Shown here: positions 1 to 8,070 of the stretch, piece after piece
Layout of the letters: the number at the start of each line of letters is the position of its first letter
Position numbering within the stretch: the stretch's first letter is position 1
Assembly: GCA_040389165.1 (NCBI GenBank)
Contig: JAZKAK010000040.1
Coordinates: forward strand, 1 to 33,517
Direction: 5' to 3'
Length of the DNA stretch: 33,517 nt
Source of the DNA: CAIOTO01 sp040389165
GTDB taxonomy: Bacteria; Pseudomonadota; Alphaproteobacteria; Paracaedibacterales; CAIOTO01
Position numbers and translations under genes: made by a program
Notes under the pieces: model-generated
The model's input: the letters and a program-made list of their open reading frames with translations, nothing else
Database searches by the model: none
What the model was told of the DNA's origin: nothing

Positions 1-598
1 TCCCCCCTCAAACGTCAACACCTTTTTCACGCTAAAGATGCTTTTTAAACGATTTTTCTCAAAAAATAGAAACTAGGCAGATTTGTTGGTGGTTTTACTG
101 GCTTTCCAAGGGCGGAGCAACACTACATAACGGAGCCTACTGCAAGATTATGAACACAAGCCATCTTGACTTATATAAAAGTCCACCCCTTCGTCTGTCT
201 CTTATTATATGACAGAACGCTTGTTATCAGATTCTTTAATAACACACCTTGTAATGCCTGATTTTACAGAGATCCATCATACCTAATATGCCATTCTAGT
301 AGAGAACTTCATTTTTCTGCTCTGTTTTAACTGTCCTAATTCCGTCACGCAGAGAACCAAAATTATCACCTATATATTAAAACCATATTGGCGACGAACA
401 TATGAGAATAAGTCCTCAATTATCACCCTAAAATAGGGATATCATTTTAAAGAAAAGCCCGATATAATTTCACCAGTTTTGCGTTGATTGAATTGCCATA
501 CGTGCAAAAAAACAATTCAAAATAAAAGCAATGACTCTTTATTTTAATAATTCATTGAACCAATATGGCATTATAATAAACATGAAAGTTTTTAACTT
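1..598. other. Gene-free AT-rich leader region
   Basis: I see no reading frame of useful length in this stretch on either strand, no tRNA-like cloverleaf and no clear terminator. Near its right end is TATAAT at 572-577, close enough to the gene at 599 to be a -10 box, but the nearest TTGAAC (555-560) is only 11 bp upstream, too close for a normal sigma-70 promoter. A six-codon mini-frame (582-602) overlaps the start codon at 599. The stretch may also be the decayed end of something left of the window. Confidence 0.6.
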
Positions 599-1300
599 AT
601 GAAAAATAAACCTAAAAATACAACAAACGAAATGGATCTAGATATGAATGACGCACATGAATATGATGAAATGAATGATGTCGAGCTTGATGAGAATGAT
701 TCAGAGGATGATATCGATGACGAATCCAGCGAAATGCTTTTTATACTCGAGACAATATATGAATTCATCACAACTATGCTTTCAAAGGGCGTTCATCCAC
801 ATTTGATTCAAAGCTCGTTGCTTGCAAATTGGTTGCAAATTGTTGTCATGAATTGCGATGAAACTGAAGAATTCTTTTTGACCCAAATCGAAAAGATAGA
901 AACATTCATTCCTGTTATTGTTTCGAAAATCAGTGAAATTTCAAAAATGTTACCAGACGAAATCACTGATTTCTTAAGTGATGAAGCGCGCTCACATTTT
1001 ACTGAAATGCAAACAACAATACGAGATATGTCAAAGCAAGAGATGTCACCGGAAGATTTTACCAATCAAGAATCTATTGTCGAAGCCGCCACCGAGAAAC
1101 TATTTGAGGTTTTTGAACAATCAAACGCGCATCCATTAGACGTTGAAGCAGCCTTTTTGTTTTATTGGATTCATTTCTTGGGAATGGATCATGAATTTTC
1201 TGACGCGAAAATTGAAAAACTTATCTATTATTGGGGCGATGTTTTTGAGCCAATGGCCATTTTTGTGCGTTCACAAATGGGTCTTGAAGACGCGTTCTAG
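599..1300 (+). CDS. Unknown acidic protein with an internally duplicated helical domain
   Basis: I do not recognise a family. The 233-residue protein opens with a very acidic, probably disordered segment (residues 11-45, mostly D, E, N, M). The rest reads as two divergent copies of one unit of about 60 residues. Copy 1 (about 50-108) and copy 2 (about 165-223) share the order: E-x-(I/L)-(Y/F)-E, an HP dipeptide (HPHLI / HPLDV), a W in a hydrophobic helix (ANWLQ / FYWIH), then KIE(T/K) and a final P-x-x-(I)-(F)V. The linker between them (109-160) is rich in M, S and E. No signal peptide or membrane segment is seen, so it is probably cytoplasmic. It ends 2 bp before the Rsm22-family gene, so the two are very likely co-transcribed and translationally linked; a role near ribosome assembly is inference from that only. 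The start at 599 lacks a good Shine-Dalgarno. Confidence 0.8.
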   Translation: MKNKPKNTTNEMDLDMNDAHEYDEMNDVELDENDSEDDIDDESSEMLFILETIYEFITTMLSKGVHPHLIQSSLLANWLQIVVMNCDETEEFFLTQIEKIETFIPVIVSKISEISKMLPDEITDFLSDEARSHFTEMQTTIRDMSKQEMSPEDFTNQESIVEAATEKLFEVFEQSNAHPLDVEAAFLFYWIHFLGMDHEFSDAKIEKLIYYWGDVFEPMAIFVRSQMGLEDAF

Positions 1301-1302
1301 AT

Positions 1303-2274
1303 ATGTTGCCAGACGAATATGTTGCGCTAATAAAGCAAGCGCTAACCGTGACCGGACACTATGCTTCGAATACAAAAGAAGCATATACGGATCTTACAGA
1401 GCGCTATCGCAATTCAAACGCGTCTGGCTTCAACTCAAAAGCAGAGATGGCGGCTTATATAGAAGCGCGCTTTCCTGCCACATTTTCAGTTGTTGCTCAT
1501 ATATTGGGCGCAGAAATTACTGCAGATACACCTATTCAATCTACTCTTGATCTGGGTGCCGGGCCCGGCACAGCAACACTTGCAGCAATCAATCATTTTC
1601 CTATATTATATGCGACACTTGTTGAGCAAACGCCTGAATTCATGTCAGCGGCAAAAGTGGTGTTAACGCCAACTTATCCAAGCACTTCGTTTACGTATTC
1701 ATGCGAGTCTGTACATAACGCCAATTTTCCAAAGGTCGATTTGGTGCTATTGTCATATTTGCTGACTGAAATGCACGAACGGCAAGCGCTGCGCCTGTAC
1801 GAATCATCGTTAAACGCAACAAAGATTTTCAATCTCGTTATTTTACCCGGAACACCAGCTGCTTTTAAATTATTACTGCAACTTAGAGATCAAGCAATTG
1901 CCCTAGGATATACGATTGTGGCGCCATGCCCACACGGCATGATTTGCCCAATGACACAACAAACAGACCAATGGTGTCATTTCAGACAACGGTTGAGCCG
2001 AAGTCGCGCGCATCAAGCTATAAAAAAGGGCAGTCTCGGCTATGAAGACGAGCCCTATTGTTATTTACTCGTTACGCCTGGCAAGAGCGATCATGCTGCT
2101 GATAAAAACGTCATCACTGAAAATAGGATCATCAACACACCTAGACATCGCCCTGGGCACATCTATGTTGATGTCTGCACAAAATCTGGCGCTCGTGAAA
2201 CGCAATGCGTGACGAAAAAAGATAAGAGTGTATTTAAAACAGCAAAAGATTTAAAATGGGGTGATCGAATTTAG
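1303..2274 (+). CDS. Rsm22-family small ribosomal subunit methyltransferase-like protein
   Basis: This resembles the bacterial relatives of mitochondrial Rsm22/METTL17, proteins that bind the small ribosomal subunit and have a SAM-methyltransferase fold. The SAM loop is DLGAGPGT (83-90), followed by an acidic position in VEQT (108-110). The family signature is present: CPHGMICPM (209-217), then DQWCHF (222-227), a basic stretch and YEDEPYCY (247-254). Cys209, Cys215 and Cys225, with Cys292 in RPGHIYVDVC, match the spacing of the four cysteines that hold an iron-sulphur cluster in the family; that this copy binds a cluster is inference. Length (323 residues) is normal, with a basic tail. It starts 2 bp after the stop of the acidic protein and has no promoter of its own. 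Whether bacterial members methylate rRNA or act as assembly factors is not settled. Confidence 0.85.
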   Translation: MLPDEYVALIKQALTVTGHYASNTKEAYTDLTERYRNSNASGFNSKAEMAAYIEARFPATFSVVAHILGAEITADTPIQSTLDLGAGPGTATLAAINHFPILYATLVEQTPEFMSAAKVVLTPTYPSTSFTYSCESVHNANFPKVDLVLLSYLLTEMHERQALRLYESSLNATKIFNLVILPGTPAAFKLLLQLRDQAIALGYTIVAPCPHGMICPMTQQTDQWCHFRQRLSRSRAHQAIKKGSLGYEDEPYCYLLVTPGKSDHAADKNVITENRIINTPRHRPGHIYVDVCTKSGARETQCVTKKDKSVFKTAKDLKWGDRI

Positions 2275-2433
2275 CAGAAAATTAGAATTCCAATGTAAAA
2301 GCTTTTTGCTCAGCTAAAAACATAATAGCTACCTAGCTTAGCCGAATGACATAATAGAATTCACTATATACTCGATGAACAGCACCAAATGGTGTACAAA
2401 GAAAGACATACTCACAAATAAAAATATATAAGC

Positions 2434-4347
2434 ATGTCTGTCATCACATCATCATCAACTTCATTCCAAAACTTAAATCACGAAATATACTCATCTTCTC
2501 GCCCTATCATTCGCCAATTGGATGCAACGCTTATCAACCAAATTGCTGCTGGTGAGGTCATTGAACGCCCTGCGGCCGCGTTAAAAGAGCTTGTTGAAAA
2601 TGCGATTGATGCTAAGGCCACTCGTATCGATATCGTAATACGAGATGGTGGAAAAAGCCTTATCCAAGTCATTGATGATGGCGTCGGTATGACGGGGGCA
2701 GATATGATGATCGCCATTCAACGCCATGCGACATCAAAACTACCTACTGGTGATTTGTTCAATATTATGACATTGGGCTTTCGTGGTGAAGCTTTGCCAT
2801 CGATTGGTTCCATAAGTCGCCTATCAATCACAAGTTCACCAAAAGACAGCATGCAAACCATGGCGATGGAATTATGTGTTGAGGGAGGTGTTTTAAATGA
2901 ACCGCGTCCAACTTCTTTTCCAACGCACGGCACGCGCATTATTATTAAAGATTTGTTTTACGCAACACCTGCACGGCTTAAATTTTTAAAATCAGATACA
3001 ACAGAACTTTCCGCCTGCATCGATATCGTCAAACGACTCGCTCTGGCATACCCAGCTGTTTCTTTTAAATTCAGATCAGAAGATCGCACCCTATTTGATT
3101 ACACTGCACGCGAAACACTTGGCGAACGTTTTGCTGATGTATTAGGGCAGAAAACCCTCGATAATTTACGTTTAACCGATGCTACACGGGATGGCATCTC
3201 CATTAGCGGCGTTATTTCGTTGCCTACCTTTCACAAAAGCCAATCAACAGAACAATTTTTCTTTGTTAATCAACGCCCTGTACGCGACAAACTTCTATTC
3301 GGTGTTTTAAAAGCGGCTTATCAAGACTATTTAGAAACAGGTCGCCATCCTGTGGTCGCACTGTTCGTGACCGTTGATCCAGCCGAAGTCGATGTTAATG
3401 TGCATCCATCAAAAGCAGAAGTCCGATTTCGTGATATGCAAGGCGTGCGATCACTTATGATTGGCGCATTAAAAACAACACTACAACGGCACGGTCAAGA
3501 AACGGCATCGCATTTAACAGGTGAAGCACTAATGCGTTTTCAACGGCAGCCTGAACAAGCACATAATACCCCTGATATGGCACGAATGGATTATCGCAAT
3601 TCTCCTTATAATGCCAACAACGCACAACCCAACACTATGCGACAAAGTGTGCATCCGTTCATGACATCATCACTACAAAATGGATTATCAATGCATTCAT
3701 ATGTACCCCCTATGCATTCAGATGATGTGCCTGATTTTGATGAACCAACAAACTCCGTCAATCTACCATATTATCCTTTAGGCAATGCCAAAGCACAAAT
3801 TGCAAAAACATATATTATATCTGAAACCACTGATGGTCTAATCATCATTGACCAACACGCGGCGCATGAACGTATTGTGTATGAAAAACTTAAAGGACAA
3901 TATCTTACAGGTGGTGCGACGCGTCAATTGCTTGTCGTGCCACTTTTATTCACGATCGATGAACGCCAATGCGAGGCCCTCGTCCAGCGGAAAGAGCATC
4001 TGCAACAACTGGGATTTGATATTGAAATCTTTGGCAATCAGGCAGCCTTTCGATCAATCCCTGCAATATTACAACGTGCCGACCCCGAACCCATGATTCA
4101 CGATTTATTAACTGATTTAAGCGATGAACATGCCACATTGACATCCCACGAAATGTTATTGAATTTTCTGTCAACGCATGCCTGTCACACCAGTATTCGA
4201 GCTGGGCAGAATTTATCCATAACTGAAATGAATGCGTTACTACGACAAATTGAAGCAACGCCTAATTCAGGTCAATGCAATCACGGCCGTCCGACCTATG
4301 TAACACTGCATCAAAATGATATTGAACGGCTGTTTGGACGAACGTAA
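2434..4347 (+). CDS. mutL: DNA mismatch repair protein MutL, with endonuclease motif
   Basis: MutL links mismatch recognition by MutS to strand removal. The N-terminal GHKL ATPase is complete: NQIAAGEVIERP (35-46), KELVENAIDA (51-60), DDGVGMTG (81-88) and GFRGEAL (115-121). A variable linker rich in N, M, P and H (about 370-445) leads to the dimerisation domain. That domain carries the metal-binding endonuclease motif DQHA-x2-E-x4-E (473-484), plus ACHTSIR (583-589) and CNHGRPT (615-621). It therefore looks like a nicking MutL of the kind found in bacteria without MutH. The start gives about 25 residues before the conserved IRQLDATLINQIAAGE block; no ATG, GTG or plausible Shine-Dalgarno lies nearer, so the true start is slightly uncertain. 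It stands alone, with 159 bp before it and 153 bp after it. Confidence 0.96.
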   Translation: MSVITSSSTSFQNLNHEIYSSSRPIIRQLDATLINQIAAGEVIERPAAALKELVENAIDAKATRIDIVIRDGGKSLIQVIDDGVGMTGADMMIAIQRHATSKLPTGDLFNIMTLGFRGEALPSIGSISRLSITSSPKDSMQTMAMELCVEGGVLNEPRPTSFPTHGTRIIIKDLFYATPARLKFLKSDTTELSACIDIVKRLALAYPAVSFKFRSEDRTLFDYTARETLGERFADVLGQKTLDNLRLTDATRDGISISGVISLPTFHKSQSTEQFFFVNQRPVRDKLLFGVLKAAYQDYLETGRHPVVALFVTVDPAEVDVNVHPSKAEVRFRDMQGVRSLMIGALKTTLQRHGQETASHLTGEALMRFQRQPEQAHNTPDMARMDYRNSPYNANNAQPNTMRQSVHPFMTSSLQNGLSMHSYVPPMHSDDVPDFDEPTNSVNLPYYPLGNAKAQIAKTYIISETTDGLIIIDQHAAHERIVYEKLKGQYLTGGATRQLLVVPLLFTIDERQCEALVQRKEHLQQLGFDIEIFGNQAAFRSIPAILQRADPEPMIHDLLTDLSDEHATLTSHEMLLNFLSTHACHTSIRAGQNLSITEMNALLRQIEATPNSGQCNHGRPTYVTLHQNDIERLFGRT

Positions 4348-4485
4348 TAGTATCAAAATCAATCGCCATAGCACCCTTCTGTTAATGAAAAATAGCGAAC
4401 AATTATAAGAGCTAATGTCATTCCTGCCCTCTCTCCTCCCTTTATTCTATAGACTTTTATTATATTAGTATCTATATTCAAAGGG

Positions 4486-4491
4486 AAGGAG
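4486..4491 (+). promoter_or_regulatory. Strong ribosome binding site for brnQ
   Basis: AAGGAG lies nine bases before the ATG at 4501. It is among the best Shine-Dalgarno matches in the window; most genes here have weak ones. Confidence 0.8.
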
Positions 4492-4500
4492 CTTTCAACA

Positions 4501-5610
4501 ATGCCATCTACAACTAAATTAGTGTTAACCGCAGGCTTTGCCATGTTTTCTATGTTCTTTGGGTCTGGGAATCTAATTTTTCCATTACTTATTGGATTTC
4601 AATCTAAAAGCCTTTATATATATGCGATTATTGGTTTCAGCATCACTGCTGTATGCGTCCCGTTTCTGGGGATGCTCGGCATGATGAAATTCAAAGGTGA
4701 TCGCAAAGAATATTTTTCTGTTTTAGGTAAAACACCTGCCTTTGTTTTAATACTTCTTATGCTAATGCTTATGGGACCCTTTGGGATTATTCCACGTTGC
4801 GTCGACGTTTCTTATGGTGGATTTGAATTAATGTATCCAGCGTTACCGCTATGGTTGTTTAGTGCTTTCTTTTGCAGCCTTATTGGCGCACTCATTTGGC
4901 GTACTAATAGTATTGTGGATATTATTGGCTTATTCTTAACACCAATAAAACTGGGCAGCTATATCCTTCTTATTGTTGTTGGCATCTTATTTTCCAACCC
5001 AATTAATCACTCTGAAATGGTACCTACTTCTTCATTTTTTCTTGGTCTCCACAAGGGGTATCAAACAATGGATTTATTGGCGAGCTTCTTCTTTGCTAGC
5101 ACAATTTATTATTATTTGAAAAATGCGCTTGGCAAGAACGCTACGGACGCAAAACTTGTTCATATGGGGATGTTGGCAAGTTTAGTTGGTGGAATTCTCT
5201 TGGCAGCCTGCTATATTGGCCTCGTAATGCTTGGTCATTTGTACAGCCCATTCTTAGTTAATGTACCCCACGAATCCATGCTTACTGTCATTGCACAGAA
5301 AACACTTGGTGCATACGCCGTTCCTTTCATCGCCGTAACAATGGCAGTTTCATGTCTTGCAACCGCAACCATATTAGCAGCTTTATTCGCTGATTTTGTT
5401 AAAGAAGATATCTGCAAAAATAAGATCTCCCGTCCGCAAGCGATTGTATTTACCATCATTGCAAGCTTTTCTATGTCTTTGCTTGGTTTTGATGCTATTT
5501 GCAATTGGCTTGGTTATATTTTAGAGTTTATTTATCCATTTTTGATGGCATTCTCAATCTATCAACTTCTAAATAAATATAGATCACGTTCCAACGCTAT
5601 CGAGGCATAA
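4501..5610 (+). CDS. brnQ: BrnQ-type branched-chain amino acid transporter
   Basis: This is an inner-membrane carrier of the LIVCS family, which takes up Leu, Ile and Val with Na+ or H+. The family signature is at the N-terminus: FAMFSMFFGSGNLIFPL (13-29), inside the first membrane segment. About ten further hydrophobic segments follow, including PTSSFFLGLHKGYQTMD (about 178-194), another conserved block. At 369 residues it is shorter than typical members (about 430), with short loops. The start is well supported by AAGGAG at 4486-4491, nine bases before the ATG. mnmA begins 5 bp after the stop, so the two are probably one transcript. Import of host amino acids would suit an intracellular life, but the substrate is not proven by sequence. 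Confidence 0.87.
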   Translation: MPSTTKLVLTAGFAMFSMFFGSGNLIFPLLIGFQSKSLYIYAIIGFSITAVCVPFLGMLGMMKFKGDRKEYFSVLGKTPAFVLILLMLMLMGPFGIIPRCVDVSYGGFELMYPALPLWLFSAFFCSLIGALIWRTNSIVDIIGLFLTPIKLGSYILLIVVGILFSNPINHSEMVPTSSFFLGLHKGYQTMDLLASFFFASTIYYYLKNALGKNATDAKLVHMGMLASLVGGILLAACYIGLVMLGHLYSPFLVNVPHESMLTVIAQKTLGAYAVPFIAVTMAVSCLATATILAALFADFVKEDICKNKISRPQAIVFTIIASFSMSLLGFDAICNWLGYILEFIYPFLMAFSIYQLLNKYRSRSNAIEA

Positions 5611-5615
5611 ACATA

Positions 5616-6731
5616 ATGTTAACGTCGCCATTTATGCTTGATGGAATAGAAAAAGGCGCACGCATCGCCGTTGCTATGTCCGGTGGAGTTGATTCTTCGG
5701 TAGCAGCAGCCCTGATGGTTGAGGCTGGTTACGATGTGGTAGGCATCACATTACAGCTTTATGACCACGGAGCAATGATTCAGAAAAAGGGCGCCTGCTG
5801 CGCAGGGCAAGATATCTATGATGCACGGCAAGTAGCAGAACGTCTTGGTTTTCCGCATTACATACTTGATTATGAAACACTTTTTCGTCAAAACGTAATC
5901 GATGACTTTGCAGATTCTTACCTTCGCGGTGAAACACCAATTCCATGCATTCGTTGCAATCAAAAAGTGAAATTCAGAGATCTTCTGAGCACCGCTCAAG
6001 ACCTAGGAGCAAAAGCGCTTGTGACAGGGCATTATGTCAAACGCGTAGTTAATGGAAAAGCCGAACTTCATCAAGCCATCGACAAAACACGTGACCAAAG
6101 CTATTTCCTGTTCACAACAACACAAGACCAGCTCGATTACTTACGTTTTCCACTTGGCTCATTTGCGAGCAAAGCCGAAACACGTGAGCATGCACAGCGC
6201 TTCTCACTAAATGTTGCAGAAAAACCTGATAGTCAAGATATTTGCTTTGTTCCCAATGGAAATTATGCGGCTATTGTTTCTAAATTACGTCCGGGTGCAC
6301 TTGATCCAGGTGAAATCATGCATATAGACGGGCGCGTACTTGGCAAACATGAAGGTATAATCAACTTTACCGTTGGTCAACGAAAAGGCATCGGCATTTC
6401 AAGCGCAGAACCACTTTATGTGATACGTCTTGATGCATCATCAAAAAGAGTATATGTGGGGCCAAAAGAAGCCTTGGCAAAAAACGACATTCACTTAAAA
6501 GAAGTCAATTGGTTAATTGATATCAGGCAATTCAAAGAGGAATACGCATGCCAGATAAAAATAAGATCTTCCGCCACACCTATTAATGCCACCGTAAAGG
6601 CTACATCACCGACAGAAGCACACGTCACATTTAGCTTACCTGAATATGGCATTGCAGCAGGACAAGCTGGCGTATTTTATGATGGAGATCGCGTTCTTGG
6701 TGGCGGGTGGATTTTCAACAAAGAAGATTAG
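5616..6731 (+). CDS. mnmA: tRNA-specific 2-thiouridylase MnmA
   Basis: MnmA adds sulphur to U34 of the Lys, Glu and Gln tRNAs, using ATP and a persulphide relay. The PP-loop is SGGVDSS (22-28). The catalytic cysteine pair is present: Cys114 in CNQKVKF and Cys210 in DSQDICFVP. Other family blocks are GACCAGQDIYDA (59-70), VTGHY (136-140), DQSYFLF (160-166) and FTVGQRKGIGIS (about 246-257), and the C-terminal beta-barrel domain is complete. Length (371) is normal. The start at 5616 is 5 bp after brnQ; an ATG at 5634 (MLDGIEKG) is an alternative, since the first residues are not conserved. The gene converges with lpxC across a repeat-filled spacer. Confidence 0.96.
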   Translation: MLTSPFMLDGIEKGARIAVAMSGGVDSSVAAALMVEAGYDVVGITLQLYDHGAMIQKKGACCAGQDIYDARQVAERLGFPHYILDYETLFRQNVIDDFADSYLRGETPIPCIRCNQKVKFRDLLSTAQDLGAKALVTGHYVKRVVNGKAELHQAIDKTRDQSYFLFTTTQDQLDYLRFPLGSFASKAETREHAQRFSLNVAEKPDSQDICFVPNGNYAAIVSKLRPGALDPGEIMHIDGRVLGKHEGIINFTVGQRKGIGISSAEPLYVIRLDASSKRVYVGPKEALAKNDIHLKEVNWLIDIRQFKEEYACQIKIRSSATPINATVKATSPTEAHVTFSLPEYGIAAGQAGVFYDGDRVLGGGWIFNKED

Positions 6732-6736
6732 TTTTT

Positions 6737-6836
6737 CTTTCTAATCTCACCTGATTGTCATCTTCCTAACCTCACCTGATTGTCATCTTTCTAACCTCAC
6801 CTGATTGTCATTTTTCTAATCTCACCTGATTGTCAT
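6737..6836. repeat. Four tandem copies of a 25-bp unit
   Basis: Four adjacent copies lie at 6737-6761, 6762-6786, 6787-6811 and 6812-6836. Each ends CTCACCTGATTGTCAT and begins with a variable nine-base part (for example CTTTCTAAT or CTTCCTAAC). They differ at only a few positions. The array starts 6 bp after the mnmA stop and runs straight into the palindrome at 6835-6857, whose left flank has the same TTGTCATCTTC sequence. The units therefore look like repeated copies of the left edge of that element. Confidence 0.93.
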
Positions 6837-6857
6837 CTTCGGACTTGATCCGAAGAT
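6835..6857. repeat. Palindromic intergenic element (stem 9, loop 5)
   Basis: ATCTTCGGA (6835-6843) pairs with TCCGAAGAT (6849-6857) around the loop CTTGA. The core CGGACTTGATCCG resembles a palindromic repeat scattered through many alphaproteobacterial genomes. It lies between the convergent mnmA and lpxC genes, where the stem could also end transcripts, though no T-run follows. Confidence 0.8.
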
Positions 6858-6884
6858 CTCTATTATTTCAACAGGTACGCTCTC

Positions 6885-6920
6885 GTCTTTGCGAGGAACG
6901 GCAGTGAAGCAGCAATCCAG
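6885..6920. repeat. REP-like dispersed element
   Basis: The segment reads GTCTTTGCGAGGAACGGC then AGTGAAGCAGCAATCCAG. It resembles the common dispersed element with TTGCGAGGA and GAAGCAATCCAG seen in many proteobacterial intergenic regions. Identification rests on remembered similarity, not on a search. Confidence 0.55.
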
Positions 6921-6950
6921 AGAAATATTCACTATTGAAACAGCCACTGG

Positions 6951-6982
6951 TTCACCACGCTTGCTTCGCAAACTCGTGATGA
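6951..6982. repeat. Third imperfect palindromic element
   Basis: TCACCACG pairs with CGTGATGA with one mismatch, around an inner TTGC-TTC-GCAA hairpin. Palindromes with a CACCACG...CGTGATGA frame are also typical of alphaproteobacterial intergenic repeats. It is 42 bp before the 3' end of lpxC. Confidence 0.55.
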
Positions 6983-7024
6983 TGGATGAGGTTCTGCTCT
7001 ATAGGTATTTTATATCGATAGGTA

Positions 7025-7969
7025 TTAATCAATCCAAGTAAATGTACTTGGCGTTGCAAACAATGCACGTAATAACTGATTATTAAGTCCATGCCCAGGA
7101 TTGTGCGCACGAAATGCCCCCACGATAGCGCAGCCAGACAGCGCTAAATCACCAATTGCATCAAGCACTTTATGACGTACAAGCTCGTCCTTTGAACGAA
7201 GCCCACCCTCGTTCAACACACCTTTCTCGTGAAATACAACTGTATTTTCAAGTGAAGCACCTTGGGCAAGACCTGCTTGTTGCAAACGAATAGCATCCTC
7301 ATACAGACCAAACGTTCGTGCATCTGATAATAGCGTATGAAAATCATCATAATCTAAATCAAAATTAAACTGAGTACCAAAATTGGTATCAGACAAACGC
7401 CCGCCAAAATCAAAACTAACATCAAACGTCCGCGAGTTAGATGGAACAAACTCAGCGAATCCACCATCATGTGAAACACGAACAGGCGATAGGATCTTGA
7501 GTGTACGCTGCCGTGCTGATTGACTTGATTTCCCAACACGCACTAGCTGTGCTGTGTACATGCAAGAACTTCCATCCATAATGGGAACTTCAGCGCCAGA
7601 AACTGTAATTTCAGCGTTCGTAATCCCCATTCCTTGGAGCGCTGCGATCACGTGTTCAATGGTTGAAACAGTTACACCAGAAGCATTAGAAATTTTAGTA
7701 CACATTGTCGTATCAACAACGCAGTCATACGCCGCAGCAATGCGTGCATCACTGCCCTGAATATCACTTCGAATAAAAACAAATCCTGTATATGGCGCAG
7801 CAGGGCGGATTGTCATGCTAACAGGCAAACCTGAATGAATACCGACCCCATCAAATGTAACCTCATGCGCAAGTGTTGCTTGAACAAAGAGCGCTTGATT
7901 AACAGCCATTACCGGCATCGAAAAGACGGCTGGCTGGATGTTGCTGACAGTATTTACTTGCGTGCGCAT
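7025..7969 (-). CDS. lpxC: UDP-3-O-acyl-N-acetylglucosamine deacetylase LpxC
   Basis: LpxC is the zinc-dependent committed step of lipid A synthesis in the cytoplasm, so the cell should make LPS. The zinc ligands are His106 (in STIEHVIAALQ), His266 and Asp270 (in RHKVLDAIGD). Glu105 and His293 (in NPGHGLNNQLL) are the catalytic residues expected from the family. PIMDGSS (129-135) is also conserved. The first 25 or so residues have no match to usual LpxC proteins, whose conserved part starts near VQATLAHEVTFDGVGIHSG, so Met18 or Met21 (near 7918 or 7909) may be the real start; no Shine-Dalgarno decides it. The gene is separate from the usual ftsZ region. It lies 101 bp downstream of the start of the acs gene's 3' end on the same strand. 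Confidence 0.95.
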   Translation of the reverse strand: MRTQVNTVSNIQPAVFSMPVMAVNQALFVQATLAHEVTFDGVGIHSGLPVSMTIRPAAPYTGFVFIRSDIQGSDARIAAAYDCVVDTTMCTKISNASGVTVSTIEHVIAALQGMGITNAEITVSGAEVPIMDGSSCMYTAQLVRVGKSSQSARQRTLKILSPVRVSHDGGFAEFVPSNSRTFDVSFDFGGRLSDTNFGTQFNFDLDYDDFHTLLSDARTFGLYEDAIRLQQAGLAQGASLENTVVFHEKGVLNEGGLRSKDELVRHKVLDAIGDLALSGCAIVGAFRAHNPGHGLNNQLLRALFATPSTFTWID

Positions 7970-8070
7970 AACTTAAAACAGAAAAAATCTCTTATGATAA
8001 GAATACGAGATGGATGCACAAACCTCAATGTGTGGTTTGTTACAAAGTATTACAGATACGACAAGCGGCT

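Noticed and set aside
555..577. TTGAAC and TATAAT before the acidic gene as a promoter
   Set aside because: The spacing is 11 bp, too short for a sigma-70 promoter.
1143..1550. 135-residue plus-strand frame across the acidic gene and Rsm22
   Set aside because: It is a shifted reading of two better supported genes and its product resembles nothing.
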